DNA of 64,000 bases, taken from NCBI GenBank assembly GCA_018136815.1, contig CM030944.1:744456-808455 (forward strand), read 5' to 3'. The position numbers were made by a program, and so were the translations under genes. Below the pieces are notes generated by a model that saw only the letters and a list, made by a program, of their open reading frames with translations, was not told the origin of the DNA and did not search any database. This document shows positions 52,035 to 61,538 of this stretch, piece after piece. The DNA comes from Isochrysis galbana (Eukaryota; Haptophyta; Isochrysidales; Isochrysidaceae). Within the stretch, counting starts at the first letter, position 1. Each line of letters opens with the position of its first letter.

Positions 52035-52840
52035 AATATTCTCGCCGCGCGTGCGACTATGCAGGTCTACTTCGCAGCCGCGCCCGCGTCCCTTATCCTT
52101 TGTCGCATTCGCGAATCGACGCTCGTTAGGCTTCTTTCTTCTCTTCGTTCGGTATTTATCGTTATAATTCTCTCGTTCTCGTTCTCGGTCAAAAACTTCG
52201 CGTGGACGCCTAGGATCTAGGGTTCTGGAGCGCCCTCTCTCTTTCTCTCGAAGGGAAGGGAAGTTTCCCCACCTTTCTTCCTCCCAGGCGCCTCGCAAAA
52301 GGTTTAATTCGCTCTCTCCCCGCGTTTCTTTACCTGCTTCTGGGGGCAATCAGGTTTGGTTTGCCATCTCCCCTCGGAGATCGATCTAGGTTCGCTGCTT
52401 GGGTGAGGGAATCTTTCTCCTTGGTCCTTGGTTTGCCATCTCCCCTTGGAGATTGATTTAGATTCGCTGCTTTGGATTTTGGTTATCCTTCCCCTTGATG
52501 CAAGTTGCATGAAGGCCTTGGTCCCGTTGGTTTTTGGTTTTCTCCTCCCTTGGTTGCTACTCGGGGTTGCTCGATAGAAACGTCTAGAAGGTCCACGCTC
52601 AACAACAAGATTTCTTCGATTGCAAGGATACCTCGCTGCGATCTGTATCCAATGTGATCGCCGCGGTTGCGCGACATAACGTTCCTCCTCGACTTTCCGC
52701 CTTGGTGGGAAAATCCAAAGCGAAGACACGCTCCGACCGTCGCTGCGGAATCTCTCTCTCTCTCTCGCTCTCTCTCTCCGTCTCTCGCGACGTGTTTGAG
52801 ATACCGGCGATGTGGGGTCTCGGTTATTTCATGTTTTGCT
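52035..52840 (+). repeat. Dispersed repeat A (LTR-like), plus-strand copy
   Basis: It matches 14480-15235 inverted and 63440-63925 directly, including gcgaatcgacgctcgttagg near 52112, tagatttcg-rich and CT-rich parts and ctctcgcgacgtgtttgag near 52783. Two near-identical sub-blocks around tttgccatctccc lie at 52360 and 52432. Confidence 0.75.
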
Positions 52841-52979
52841 TGGTGGGGGGGGGAGGGACCTCTCGTCATGAAGCAGAACGGCCTCTACAGCTCGCGCCGC
52901 GAGCAGTCCTCGAAGAAATAAATGACTGCGCCCCCCGATACCTGCCACAGGGACGTCTTGAGCCACTCCCTTCTTCTCG

Positions 52980-53527
52980 CCCCTCCTGTCGCCAGCCGCC
53001 CCCCTTCGCCCGTTTGCTAATGCAAACGGGGCCCGTTTCTTACCGCACTCCATCGGGGGGGGCGCAAATTCCCCCCTCTCCCTCTCTCCATTCTCCTCCG
53101 CCCCTCTCCCTGCGGCGCGTCGCCATGCGGCGCGCCACGGCCTGCTCTCAGAGGGCCTTTGGGGGCTCCCAGAGGGCCAGCGAGGGCAGCTCAGGGGGCA
53201 GTGGAGGCTGGGGCTCAGCCCCTGGCCCCCCCTGCCTCTCCCACGCTTGCCACGCTGGCCATTGGAGCCTCCCAGTGGCCTCTGTATGCCTGGCGACCAG
53301 GGGAGGGGGGGGAGTCAGCTCGAGGGCAGGCCCATGCTGGGCGTGGGAGTGCGAGTCTCGGCCCGCGCCCACTAGGGGTCTGGGCCAGAGTGTTGATTGC
53401 CCAGCCCCTGCCAAAGGGTAGGGGCTGGGGTTGATTGTACGGGCCCACCCCGGGGGGTGTCCGCGATGGAGAGAGGGGGGCGCGAGGCCCCCATCCCCCA
53501 TTGACCCCCACTTATAAAAGTAGGTTG
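52980..53527 (+). repeat. P-repeat block with hairpin and TATA box, probable promoter of the methyltransferase-like gene
   Basis: The full block matches 13071-13600 inverted. Near its end is the hairpin cccagcccctgccaaagg with its partner taggggctggg, then gtacgggcccacccc and the end cttataaaagtaggtt. TATAAAAG at 53513-53520 lies 69 bases before the ATG at 53589, a normal eukaryotic core-promoter spacing. Confidence 0.75.
53513..53520 (+). promoter_or_regulatory. TATA box (TATAAAAG)
   Basis: It is a consensus TATA box at the end of a repeat that is otherwise dispersed in the window. The 49748 copy keeps the same word, and the inverted copy near 13075 has TATACAAG. Confidence 0.55.
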
Positions 53528-53588
53528 CTCGAAGGGCGCGTCCAACCCTCACGTCCCATGGGACCCGCGATCCCACGGGATCTACGCC

Positions 53589-54974
53589 GTGTGCGCTGCC
53601 ATTAGCGCTGAGAATCCCGTTCATCCTGCCGCCGCCAACGATTCCGTCCGCCTTTTGGCCGAAGCCCGAGCCAAAGCCAGCGGTTCCGCGGTAGTCTTAC
53701 CTCGTCACGTGGCGGAGGCCGCCCTCGAAATACGCATGCCTAAGCCGCCGCGCGGTACTTATGCGTCTCCGGCCGCCGTCATCCCCCAGCATTTCGACGC
53801 CTTGTGCGCCCAACTCTCCTCCCTAGCTGACCAGGCTCGCTCCGAGGCGGCGGCGGGTCGCCCGCCCCCGAAAGTCCTGGTCCTGGGCGAAATCAGCGGC
53901 GTCGTCGCCACCATGTTTTATTTAGGGGGCGCTAGCGTCGCCACCTGCGACCTCCGCCCTTCGGAGATCGACTACATCCCCCACTTCCGAGGCGACGCTC
54001 GCCACATCCAAGATTTGGGTTGGGACCTAGTGGTGGCCCATCCACCCTGCACCTACCTGTCCGCGGTCAGCCGCCAATGGCTCGACAAGGAACCCAACAG
54101 GCGGCTCGCTCTCGAATCGGCAGCGCGAGTGTTCGTCTCGATGGCCCTTTCCGACGCTCCCTTCGTCGCGGTCGAAAACCCCCGGATGCACTCCGAGGCA
54201 ACCGCTTTAGTCGGGGAGCTGGTTCCACGCCAATATGTCCAACCCTATGAACACGGGACCGGGCACCAAAAGGCCACGGGCCTATACCTCTCCGACTCGC
54301 TCCCTACTCTGACCCCTACGTGTGTCGTAGAGGGCCGCCTCTCGGCCATGGCCAATTTGCCGCCTTCTCCCCACCGCGGTGCCCTGCGCAGCCGCACTTA
54401 CGTGGGCGTCGCCGGTGCTATGGCGACCCAATGGATGCCCGTCCTTCTGGCGCATTGCCGCCAAAACTCCTTTTCGCCGACTTCCTCGGCCACCTCTTTA
54501 CTCGCCACCGCGCACGAGAGCTTGGCCGCTAACCCGTCGTGGAGCTCTACCGACGCTCGTGAGGCCGTTAGCCTGGCTAACGCCGCGACGTGGGCGTCAC
54601 TTTCTCGCTTTAGTCGGGGAGAGGTGCAGGGCAACCCCCATAATGCACACCCCGAAGTAATTACCGCTCCACCTTCCGCAGAAGAGGCGGGGGCAGACGA
54701 GCGACTACCGACAACGTCGCCGTCGCAAAAAGACACACGAGAGGCGCCCACACCGCTCGTGGACCCAGTCGCCCCATGGACGGCCCCACTACCGGAAGTA
54801 GTCGCCGACTTTCCTTCTGGCCCGCCCTCAGTGCTCAAAAAGAGATATGGCACCTGGCGAGCCCCCGATCAACACAGCAAGACCGGCTGGGCCCACGTGC
54901 CGCCGCCGGCAGCTGTCTCTCGTGTCTACCTTGGACCTAAGAAGCTCTCATTCTCCTTCTCTCTCTTCCTCTAG
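53589..54974 (+). CDS. Phage/mobile-element-type DNA cytosine-methyltransferase-like protein
   Basis: A 461-residue single-exon gene. Residues about 95-245 form a methyltransferase-like core: KVLVLGEISGVVATMFYLGG (AdoMet-binding region), CDLRPSEIDYIPHFRGDARH, WDLVVAHPPCTYLS with the PPC loop that carries the catalytic cysteine in C5 enzymes, then VAVENPRMHSEATALVGELV and QPYEHGTGHQKATGLYL. This order (DLxPSE, HPPCTYLS, ENPxMH, QP(Y/F), H-G-KAT) is the one I know from small C5-like methyltransferases of phages and plankton. The C-terminal 160 residues are disordered, Ser/Pro-rich. It sits directly after a dispersed repeat with a TATA box, so it is probably part of a mobile element. The glycine-rich motif I is poor (GEISGV), so activity is uncertain. 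Confidence 0.7.
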   Translation: MCAAISAENPVHPAAANDSVRLLAEARAKASGSAVVLPRHVAEAALEIRMPKPPRGTYASPAAVIPQHFDALCAQLSSLADQARSEAAAGRPPPKVLVLGEISGVVATMFYLGGASVATCDLRPSEIDYIPHFRGDARHIQDLGWDLVVAHPPCTYLSAVSRQWLDKEPNRRLALESAARVFVSMALSDAPFVAVENPRMHSEATALVGELVPRQYVQPYEHGTGHQKATGLYLSDSLPTLTPTCVVEGRLSAMANLPPSPHRGALRSRTYVGVAGAMATQWMPVLLAHCRQNSFSPTSSATSLLATAHESLAANPSWSSTDAREAVSLANAATWASLSRFSRGEVQGNPHNAHPEVITAPPSAEEAGADERLPTTSPSQKDTREAPTPLVDPVAPWTAPLPEVVADFPSGPPSVLKKRYGTWRAPDQHSKTGWAHVPPPAAVSRVYLGPKKLSFSFSLFL

Positions 54975-55060
54975 CTCGCTAGCTAGCCTCGGCCCTACCC
55001 TCCAACGCCGCGCGTTGTGAGCCTCCGAACCTCCGTCTCTCTTCTCGTCCCTCGCACTCG

Positions 55061-55231
55061 ATGGTAGAAGCTGTCAGACCCGACTTCTACTATGACCTCT
55101 CAGACATATTCCCGCAAGCAACCACCTACGACTCCTTCACGGCCGCGTCAGCTGCCGGCTCGATCGAACGGCCCTCTGCCCACGAGCCAGTAGTCATCGC
55201 GTGTTCGACATTTTGCTATTGGCAAAAGTAG
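55061..55231 (+). CDS. Short ORF following the methyltransferase-like gene
   Basis: A 56-residue reading beginning MVEAVRPDFYYDLSDIFPQA, acidic and aromatic, 86 bases after the preceding stop. It may be the N-terminus of a second protein of the same element, now truncated by loss of the rest. No domain is recognisable. Confidence 0.25.
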   Translation: MVEAVRPDFYYDLSDIFPQATTYDSFTAASAAGSIERPSAHEPVVIACSTFCYWQK

Positions 55232-56364
55232 TAAAAGGTACTGTTGGAGCATCATAGCGGGTGAATGAAATTCTAGGCTGGGTCGGGCAACCCCATTTGG
55301 AGCGGACGAAGAAAGGCCGAAGGGCGGGGGCCGAGACCCCCCGCGGACACTATAAGATAGTTCAGGAGGCGTTTTACGTTTGTCTGCCACAGGAATAACA
55401 CCCAACAACAGACAACAGGTCTGCCCCAGCCCGCCCCTTGCGCTTGGCCCGTCGTAGTGCACGCGCCCCCCCCCCCCCGATACCAAAGACGAAGAGGAAT
55501 GAAGGGGGTAGTGTAAAGGGAGTGAGTGTTCTGGGGTATAGGCGATGGCGTGAGTCGGTACCGTGAGTGCGTGGTCTTTATAGCTAGCGGTAGTAGCCTG
55601 AATCTTCAGGTGTTTATCTTTTTAATTTTGTTTGTGCCTTGGGACTTGGTGCGGTCATGTGTGTCGTGGCTTGGCGTGTTAGTGCAAGTCTAGTGAGAGT
55701 CGAGGTACTAACGCTCAAGAATGTGTCTTTTGTTTTATAATGCGGTCATATGCGTCGTGGCTTGGCGTGTTGGTGCATGGCTGTAGTGGCAGAAGCAGTA
55801 GCGGCACTAATACTCAGTTGTTTTATTATTACTATTTCCGTATTTGGAAGCCCCCGCACTGCATTTTCTATCTAGGGCCACGACGTCGAGACGTCGAGAA
55901 GCATCATATTGAGTTCGGTGGCGTAAGTGTAAGTGTAAGTGTAAGTGTAAGTGTAAGTGACGGCATCGGACGGAGAACCGCTCGACTCGACATCTTAGCT
56001 GACTTGCTGCGCTCGTCGCTCATCGACACCTCACATTCTCCCTTTTACGTCTCAACATTTTCCTCGAGCTTTAACAAAAAACGTTTTCCCACGTATCACT
56101 ATCTACTACTTGCACTTGCACATATATCTAGAAGATCAACAACCGATCGACCCACAACGTGCTCCAGTCACGGAAAGTTTCATTCGTATTAAAGATACAT
56201 CGCCACATTATCTCCATATGTCACCGATGACCATCCGCAAGTAGTGTGTGCAAGCAGGTGTGCACACAAGATTTGTGACCGAACTAAGCATGCACAAATG
56301 CAAAGAAGGCCTTTCGTGCAATGTGCCCTCTTCTGAAACTCGTGCCATCTCGCACTCTCGTTCA
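55232..56364. other. Intergenic, probable 3' part of the mobile element
   Basis: It contains a C-run (about 55466-55478), the gcctgaatcttcaggtgttt segment near 55598 that resembles 42443, and a (GTAAGT)n hexamer array at about 55925-55958. About 56170-56364 is the 3' flank of the glutathione-transferase-like gene. Confidence 0.45.
55925..55958 (+). repeat. (GTAAGT)n hexanucleotide repeat
   Basis: Nearly six perfect copies of the hexamer gtaagt, which equals the eukaryotic 5' splice-site consensus. Confidence 0.9.
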
Positions 56365-57246
56365 TTACTTTTTTGCAAGCCCACCAAACGTGTAGTCCAC
56401 CGCAAGAAACTTGTCGGACAGCTGCTCGAGAGCCTGCTCGTCACGCTTAGTAACCAAGAAGCTCGGACGGCTCGACGCAAGTTCCCACCATGCAGCTGTA
56501 TGTGGAAACTTTTCGAGCGGATCAAAGTCGCAATATTTTCGAAGGGAGAATATCATTCGCTCAAAGAAAGGCAATGCAGCGATGTCTGCGAGTGTAAAAT
56601 GGGCACCACAGAGAAAGGGCCCGTATTCGAATGCAGTACTCTTCGCACCGCCTGATATGCGCCCGGTACCGCTTAGAGAGGCTTCGTAGACCTGGAGTGC
56701 TTCATGGAGAACCTGTGTTTTGGTAGTGAGGGCGTCCCCTTCTTTATTCATGAGAAGCGTGAAATGAGCTGGTGCCAACTGGGAGTCCAAATGGTCATTC
56801 CAAAGTCGGATGCGTGCTCGAGTGACAGCATCGCTGGGCATGATGGACGAGCGGGCATGATCACAGTGCTGCTCACAGAGGTATTCATTCACAATCAACG
56901 ACTCATAAACAGTCAGCTCAGTGGCCGGGTCGAAAAGAGCAGGTACCTTGCCACGAGGGTTCACCTCACGCTTGTACCACTCCATCTGCTCTGCGTCACC
57001 TCTCAGCTCGACGGTGCGCCGTACATATGGCAGCTCGAGCTCCTCGAGAAGGATCCACACACGCTGTGCGTAGGGGCACATGTCAAGGGTAAAGAAGCTG
57101 ATCTCATCTGAACTCGGCAGTGGATGGGCAGCTGTACACACAGGCACCGTAGCACGTCGTACGCTTGCTCGCGTGCCTACGACCGCGCCCAGCGGAGTGA
57201 GCCCGCACAGGGACAGGCGTAGCAGCCATGTGGACCGAGAGGCCAT
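56365..57246 (-). CDS. Glutathione S-transferase-like protein with organellar leader
   Basis: A 293-residue single-exon gene. The thioredoxin-fold domain (about 48-125) has the redox motif CPYAQRVWILLEELELPYV, then KREVNPRGKVPALFDPA with the cis-proline, and the glutathione gamma-glutamyl site YESLIVNEYL. The all-helical C-terminal domain follows, with LCGAHFTLADIAALPFFERM near residues 213-232. A cysteine in the CPYA position is typical of omega, lambda and dehydroascorbate-reductase classes, which act as thiol transferases rather than conjugating enzymes. Residues 1-45 are hydrophobic then basic (LLRLSLCGLTPLGAVVGT), suggesting plastid or ER delivery. Class assignment is inference from the active-site cysteine. 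Confidence 0.9.
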   Translation of the reverse strand: MASRSTWLLRLSLCGLTPLGAVVGTRASVRRATVPVCTAAHPLPSSDEISFFTLDMCPYAQRVWILLEELELPYVRRTVELRGDAEQMEWYKREVNPRGKVPALFDPATELTVYESLIVNEYLCEQHCDHARSSIMPSDAVTRARIRLWNDHLDSQLAPAHFTLLMNKEGDALTTKTQVLHEALQVYEASLSGTGRISGGAKSTAFEYGPFLCGAHFTLADIAALPFFERMIFSLRKYCDFDPLEKFPHTAAWWELASSRPSFLVTKRDEQALEQLSDKFLAVDYTFGGLAKK

Positions 57247-57399
57247 CGGGCCGTGGCGCGCGAGGAGAGGGAAAAGAGATGCACTGTTTCCCCTTTGTAT
57301 TTACTACTAGATAGAGCTAACGATAAAGAAGATTTCACTACTAGATCTTTTTCAAGCCTTGTCTATTTTCCCACCTACTTTACTGCGAACTTGGTTTTT

Positions 57400-57801
57400 T
57401 CAAGGTTTCCTTCTTTCGCCGATTTTCGTCTCGAAATTCGCGGATTTGAGTTTAGTTTTCTCTGTTGCGGACATTGTCGAATAGGCAAGAAATGAGAAGG
57501 TAACGCAGAATTTGAATTTGGCATGCCTGTAAAGGTGGCCCCAGGGCCGAACGTCCATGAAGGTTGACAAGCCGGGCACAAGGAGGCCAGTAGGCCGCAT
57601 CCCCACCCACCTCACGCGGGAGGCAGCCAGCGTGCTGAGGGTGAGCCCCACGGCAAAAACATCGCAACACACAACTGTCAGAGCAAGAGCAAGGCTGATC
57701 TCACTCTTGGAGATTGCCTGCGAGGGCGCGCCGGCAGCTAGCGCGGAACGCGGTTCTTGTCGGGAGCTCATGGAGCTTTCCTCGGGAGTGACTACGGGCA
57801 T
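57400..57801 (-). CDS. Uncertain ORF with a duplicated N-terminus
   Basis: From an ATG near 57801 the reading begins MPVVTPEESSMSSRQEPRSA and contains SEISLALALTVVCCDVFAVG, a hydrophobic segment. About 110 bp of the start match 41122-41231 (inverted), where the second ATG is followed at once by a stop. The C-terminal third lies in AT-rich DNA and may be read-through. It might be a small membrane protein, but evidence is thin. Confidence 0.25.
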   Translation of the reverse strand: MPVVTPEESSMSSRQEPRSALAAGAPSQAISKSEISLALALTVVCCDVFAVGLTLSTLAASRVRWVGMRPTGLLVPGLSTFMDVRPWGHLYRHAKFKFCVTFSFLAYSTMSATEKTKLKSANFETKIGERRKP

Positions 57802-57889
57802 GGCGATCGACGCACGACGCACGACGCACGGAGGGCGCGGGGAAGTGTATACACACACAATGCAACATACGCATGGTCTTTCGCGCTGC

Positions 57890-58160
57890 GCACACCTTCT
57901 CTCTCTCTTCACGTGAGGAGAGGCGACAGGCCTCCTCTCTTGTTTCCTCTTTCTCTCCTGCTCACCCCCCTTCTTCGCGTATCCCGTTTACGTTAGTTAT
58001 CTACGTGTTACCGTGAATGTGCGTTTGATAGTGGTGTGAGAGAATTGTAAGAGGATTTTTATCCGGTTCTGTTCTGGAGAGAGCGCGAGCGATGGCGTCG
58101 CTCTCTCTCCTCCCCGCCGCCCTGATCACCATGATGGTGTCAGGGCGATAAGAAGCAAGT
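57890..58160. repeat. Dispersed repeat G, second copy
   Basis: It matches 39975-40255 in reverse complement, as described there. Directly after it, 58160-58250 is a fragment of repeat A (gagatagcgaattaaacc, ggaaacttccctta). Confidence 0.8.
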
Positions 58161-58250
58161 AAAGAAACGCGGGGGAGATAGCGAATTAAACCTATTTGCG
58201 AGGCGCCTGGGAGGAAGGAAAGGTAGGTGGGGAAACTTCCCTTAGACCAA

Positions 58251-59773
58251 AAGCGTTCAATTATCCCCATCCCTGTTAACACCTTTCGTTGTCACCTGGA
58301 GGTTACTTGACTCAACTTGACACTTCACATGTTGAAACCCACACGTGGTCTGACTCCATTCACTCGACTTGGGGCAGGATCGATATCTCGTTGAAATTCA
58401 CGATCCACGTCTCACACCAAAGAGCACTGATGAGTGTATGTCCACACCAAAGAGCACCGACCGCGTAAAAGCAGACAANNNNNNNNNNNNNNNNNNNNNN
58501 NNNNNNNNNNNNNNNNNNNNNNNNNNNNNNNNNNNNNNNNNNNNNNNNNNNNNNNNNNNNNNNNNNNNNNNNNNNNNNCAAGTTTCGTCACACGTCTATA
58601 TGGAGGAGACGAGGAAGGGTGAGCAGTTGCCCTGCAGTTGAGCAGTTCCCTGCAGTCCGCCCCGCCGCCCCCTGCCGCCCACCCACCCCGCGTTGCCTAC
58701 CAGCCCCCCTCCCCCTCTCTCCCTTCAGAGCCCTCCTCTCCCCTGTCGCCCTCCCCGTGTACCAGAATCGCGATGGCCTCCTCTTCTGTGAAGCGTCCTA
58801 AGGAACCAGACGAAGAGCCCCGTCAAGTGTCACCTCACCTGTCTGCACGTCGCAACGGGAAGCTTCTGTGCGAGTATTGCACTACGAATCAATTCCCCTA
58901 ACGAGTGTCGATTCGCGAATGCGACAAGTGACAAGTGGACAAGTGGAGAGAGAGGAGAGACTTCAGCGTCTCATACCGCTGGAGAGATACCGACTTTCGA
59001 GGGGCTTGCTATGGGCACTCGAACTCCTCAGGCGCCTTGAGGAAGACATTCCTCGATTGGCGAGGCGGAGTTTTCATATTCAACTCGCCAGCGGTCCGGC
59101 CTCTTCAGCAGTGGGGGGGAAATGCTGCGGTTAAGCGGTTACAAGCCCTGTTTGACCGCCCTATGGTAGGAGGTGGCCCCCTCGGGAGTTTTTTTATTGG
59201 GCATCGCGCCACGGTCCAAAAATGCAGCCCAGCTCTTGCCCCTGTTTGACCGCCCTATAGGCTATAGGTCTCTGCCTACCTCTCTTCCTACTGCGTATGG
59301 CGGCGTTGCTAGGATAAAGATGCGCTAGCGCCACTAAAATCATGTGATACTTCCATGAACAATCGCATCGCCACTAGCCGCCTAATGCTAGAGTGGACGG
59401 CGTCATAGTCGTTGTACGTGAGCTCTCCTTGTGCTTGTGCTCAGCTCCTGCGACTCACATCAGGCACTGCTCTCGTTCGACAGAATTTGCGAAGATCATG
59501 GTGTTGTCATGGTTGCAACCCTGCGATGCAAACCATTTGAGCAACCATAAGAGAATGGGCCTCGGAGCGCATTTTCTGCGCTGCCTTTGCATCGCCCTCA
59601 ATCTGCGAGCGATTCGAAGCGATTCTTGTGTCCAGTGTCATATCAAAAGAGGCTAGAACTAGACGGCGTTAGTTGCGCTCAGCAAAATGTTGACAATATG
59701 CATGTCGGAGTTCGTCTTGGCAACCATGCATCGCACCCTCTCATACACGCCTACCAGCAACTGCATCGCCGGT
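58251..59773. other. Intergenic with assembly gap and repeat remnants
   Basis: Before the gap, the word caccaaagagcac occurs twice (58415 and 58446). After it, 58622-58655 repeats the 18 bp minisatellite unit in reverse, and 58885-58930 repeats the end of family A. Two tgtttgaccgcccta words end at 59163 and 59257. A coding-like piece at 58772-58900 (MASSSVKRPKEPDEEP, then KLLCEYC) has no continuation. Nothing was recognised from 59260 to 59773 beyond the 3' flank of the next gene. Confidence 0.4.
58479..58578. other. Assembly gap (100 N)
   Basis: Exactly 100 N, the conventional placeholder for a scaffold gap of unknown length. Sequence order across it depends on scaffolding. Confidence 1.
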
Positions 59774-60553
59774 CTAATCGCCCTTAGCTTTCTCTGCCAT
59801 CTCCTTCTTCACGAAGCTGGTGCCGTGTGAGTACTTACTCTCCGGAAGATATTCGTATGCGTTCCTAGCTACAACAACCCATGCGAGCTGCTCGTAGAGA
59901 CCTGTCGCCTCCATACACTTGGACTCACCATCGCACTTGAGAATCGCCGCGTAGTAGTAGGTGCCGGCGACAGCACTGATGAAGATGGCTTCGAAAGCGA
60001 AGGTTGCGTCAAACGTCGCGCAACCCTTCACAAAGCCCTCAGAAATAAAGTGGCGGGTGATGCCACCGCCAAGGAATGTCATCAACGCAACGAGCATTGT
60101 GAAGTGGTGCTTGTGGTGAGTAGCGTGCGCCTCCTCCATGAAATTGAACATGGTGGTGATAGCGTCCAGAAGGCCTAGAGAATCGACGATGAAGAACGGA
60201 ATCGTCGAACTGAATATGCGCTCGAAGAGGTTGAATGGAGAAGCCATGAGAGCAAGTGTAACCGTCACAAACACTGGGATAATCGTCTCATCGTAGAAGG
60301 CGGACGGGGCGCGGCCGTAGCAAAGCAAGTTGACAGCGAGGTTAGCGAACATTCCGTACAACGAAAACGAAATGATGAGCCCCAGAGCATAGCCAGGCTT
60401 CTGGCCGTTTGCATGCATCTGCCTATCCTTGCGGAAGGCGAGCGTCGCCCAGATGGCGTTGCCCCAGCAGAGCAGGAAGGGGTAGCCGGTACGCGCCTCG
60501 GTGGTGACGTGCGTCATAAGGGCAAACAGTGGGACCAGCATTTCCGTGAGCAT
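59774..60553 (-). CDS. Multi-pass membrane protein, TRIC-channel-like
   Basis: A 259-residue protein from the ATG at 60553, which begins MLTEMLVPLFALMTHVTTEA; the frame is open 60 codons earlier but that part is charged, Ala/Arg-rich and unlike protein of this family. It has about six hydrophobic segments, including LGLIISFSLYGMFANLAVNL, PVFVTVTLALMASPFNLFER and FFIVDSLGLLDAITTMFNFM. The SPFNLFER...LLDAITTM stretch followed by a histidine-rich HATHHKHH and GGGI lines up with the corresponding part of trimeric intracellular cation (TRIC) channels, which carry K+ counter-current for ER calcium release. The similarity is by eye and moderate. The protein ends in a charged tail (KKEMAEKAKGD). It diverges from the gene at 61116 with about 560 bp between. 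Confidence 0.6.
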   Translation of the reverse strand: MLTEMLVPLFALMTHVTTEARTGYPFLLCWGNAIWATLAFRKDRQMHANGQKPGYALGLIISFSLYGMFANLAVNLLCYGRAPSAFYDETIIPVFVTVTLALMASPFNLFERIFSSTIPFFIVDSLGLLDAITTMFNFMEEAHATHHKHHFTMLVALMTFLGGGITRHFISEGFVKGCATFDATFAFEAIFISAVAGTYYYAAILKCDGESKCMEATGLYEQLAWVVVARNAYEYLPESKYSHGTSFVKKEMAEKAKGD

Positions 60554-61115
60554 GTCTCTGTGACAGGCCAGGAGGAGGAGTGCTGCGGCGTCGGCGAGGA
60601 CACGAGGAAGGGCGGAGAGGGTCCGCGACTCTCTCGCTCTCCTCGCCCCCAAATTGGAAAGACAAAGGTCTCGTCGATCGAGCCTTCGACAAAGTTCGTT
60701 GTCTCCAGCAGCGAGCAGGTGGTGTTTAAACATAAGTCGTGTTTTGTTATAGATACCTCAGTTCTACCCTCAGTGTGGCAACGTCGTCCTGGTAAGAGTC
60801 ACCGTATCGCCGTTACGAACGCTAGCGATGTTATATATTACCTCTGTTCTACATCACGATGCTGTCTATTCATGGACCACCCCATGGGTGGACCAAACAG
60901 GTGGGATCTCCTTTCAAATTGAGTAGGAGTACGTGTGTCGACTTATTTAGTGTCGTAAAACAAAATGCTGGTAAGGCCTTCTTTTGTAGTTGGACGCGCT
61001 GATGGTTGGGAGGGGGGAGGGGGGAAGGGGGCAGGGCGGGCTGGCCCGCTGCCGGCTCGTCCAATCCGGTGGCGGCTGGCGCGCGGGCGGTTCTCGCGCT
61101 GCGAGGCAGTGCGGC
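60554..61115. other. Shared upstream region of two divergent genes
   Basis: It includes GC-rich DNA near 60600-60640, an AT-richer middle (60730-60980) and a G-rich stretch at 61005-61040 before the plus-strand ATG. No clear TATA box. Confidence 0.35.
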
Positions 61116-61538
61116 ATGGCGAACTCCGGGGAGAGCCAAGGTCTCATGGAGGACGACAACTCACGCGAGGAGCTCTTTGCCTTCGAATGGAAGCGCATCG
61201 AGATCATGCTTGAGGGCTCTGCGATCATCGCGAGTGTCATCACGTGCTGTATGGGGGTCTTCTGTCTAGTAGGGATCATAGTCTTCTACGCCGGCAACTG
61301 GTACTTCCTGTTGAGAGATCGCTCTACACCGTTTGATGCCCCGCGTGAGCAGAATTGGGAGTCAGACTGGGATGCGACTCTGGAGCGCATTTCAACGCCT
61401 CATACCCTCTCGTGGCATAACCTACAATACGCGAATCTTGCTTACAAGGAGATGATCCGCTGGCTCGATCAGCTGCATCTCGCGAACAGCGAAGTTCCCG
61501 GGCCGCCAGTTCCAGGCGAAGGTGCACAGATAGGATAA
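61116..61538 (+). CDS. Small single-span membrane protein, function unknown
   Basis: A 140-residue reading from the ATG at 61116, MANSGESQGLMEDDNSREEL; the frame is open earlier but through a Gly/Arg-rich, non-protein-like stretch. One strong membrane helix spans residues about 37-62 (IIASVITCCMGVFCLVGIIV). The C-terminal half is hydrophilic with several tryptophans (NWESDWDATLE, MIRWLDQLHL). There is no signal peptide. The short acidic N-terminus and single helix suggest a type II or small complex subunit. Family not recognised. Confidence 0.6.
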   Translation: MANSGESQGLMEDDNSREELFAFEWKRIEIMLEGSAIIASVITCCMGVFCLVGIIVFYAGNWYFLLRDRSTPFDAPREQNWESDWDATLERISTPHTLSWHNLQYANLAYKEMIRWLDQLHLANSEVPGPPVPGEGAQIG

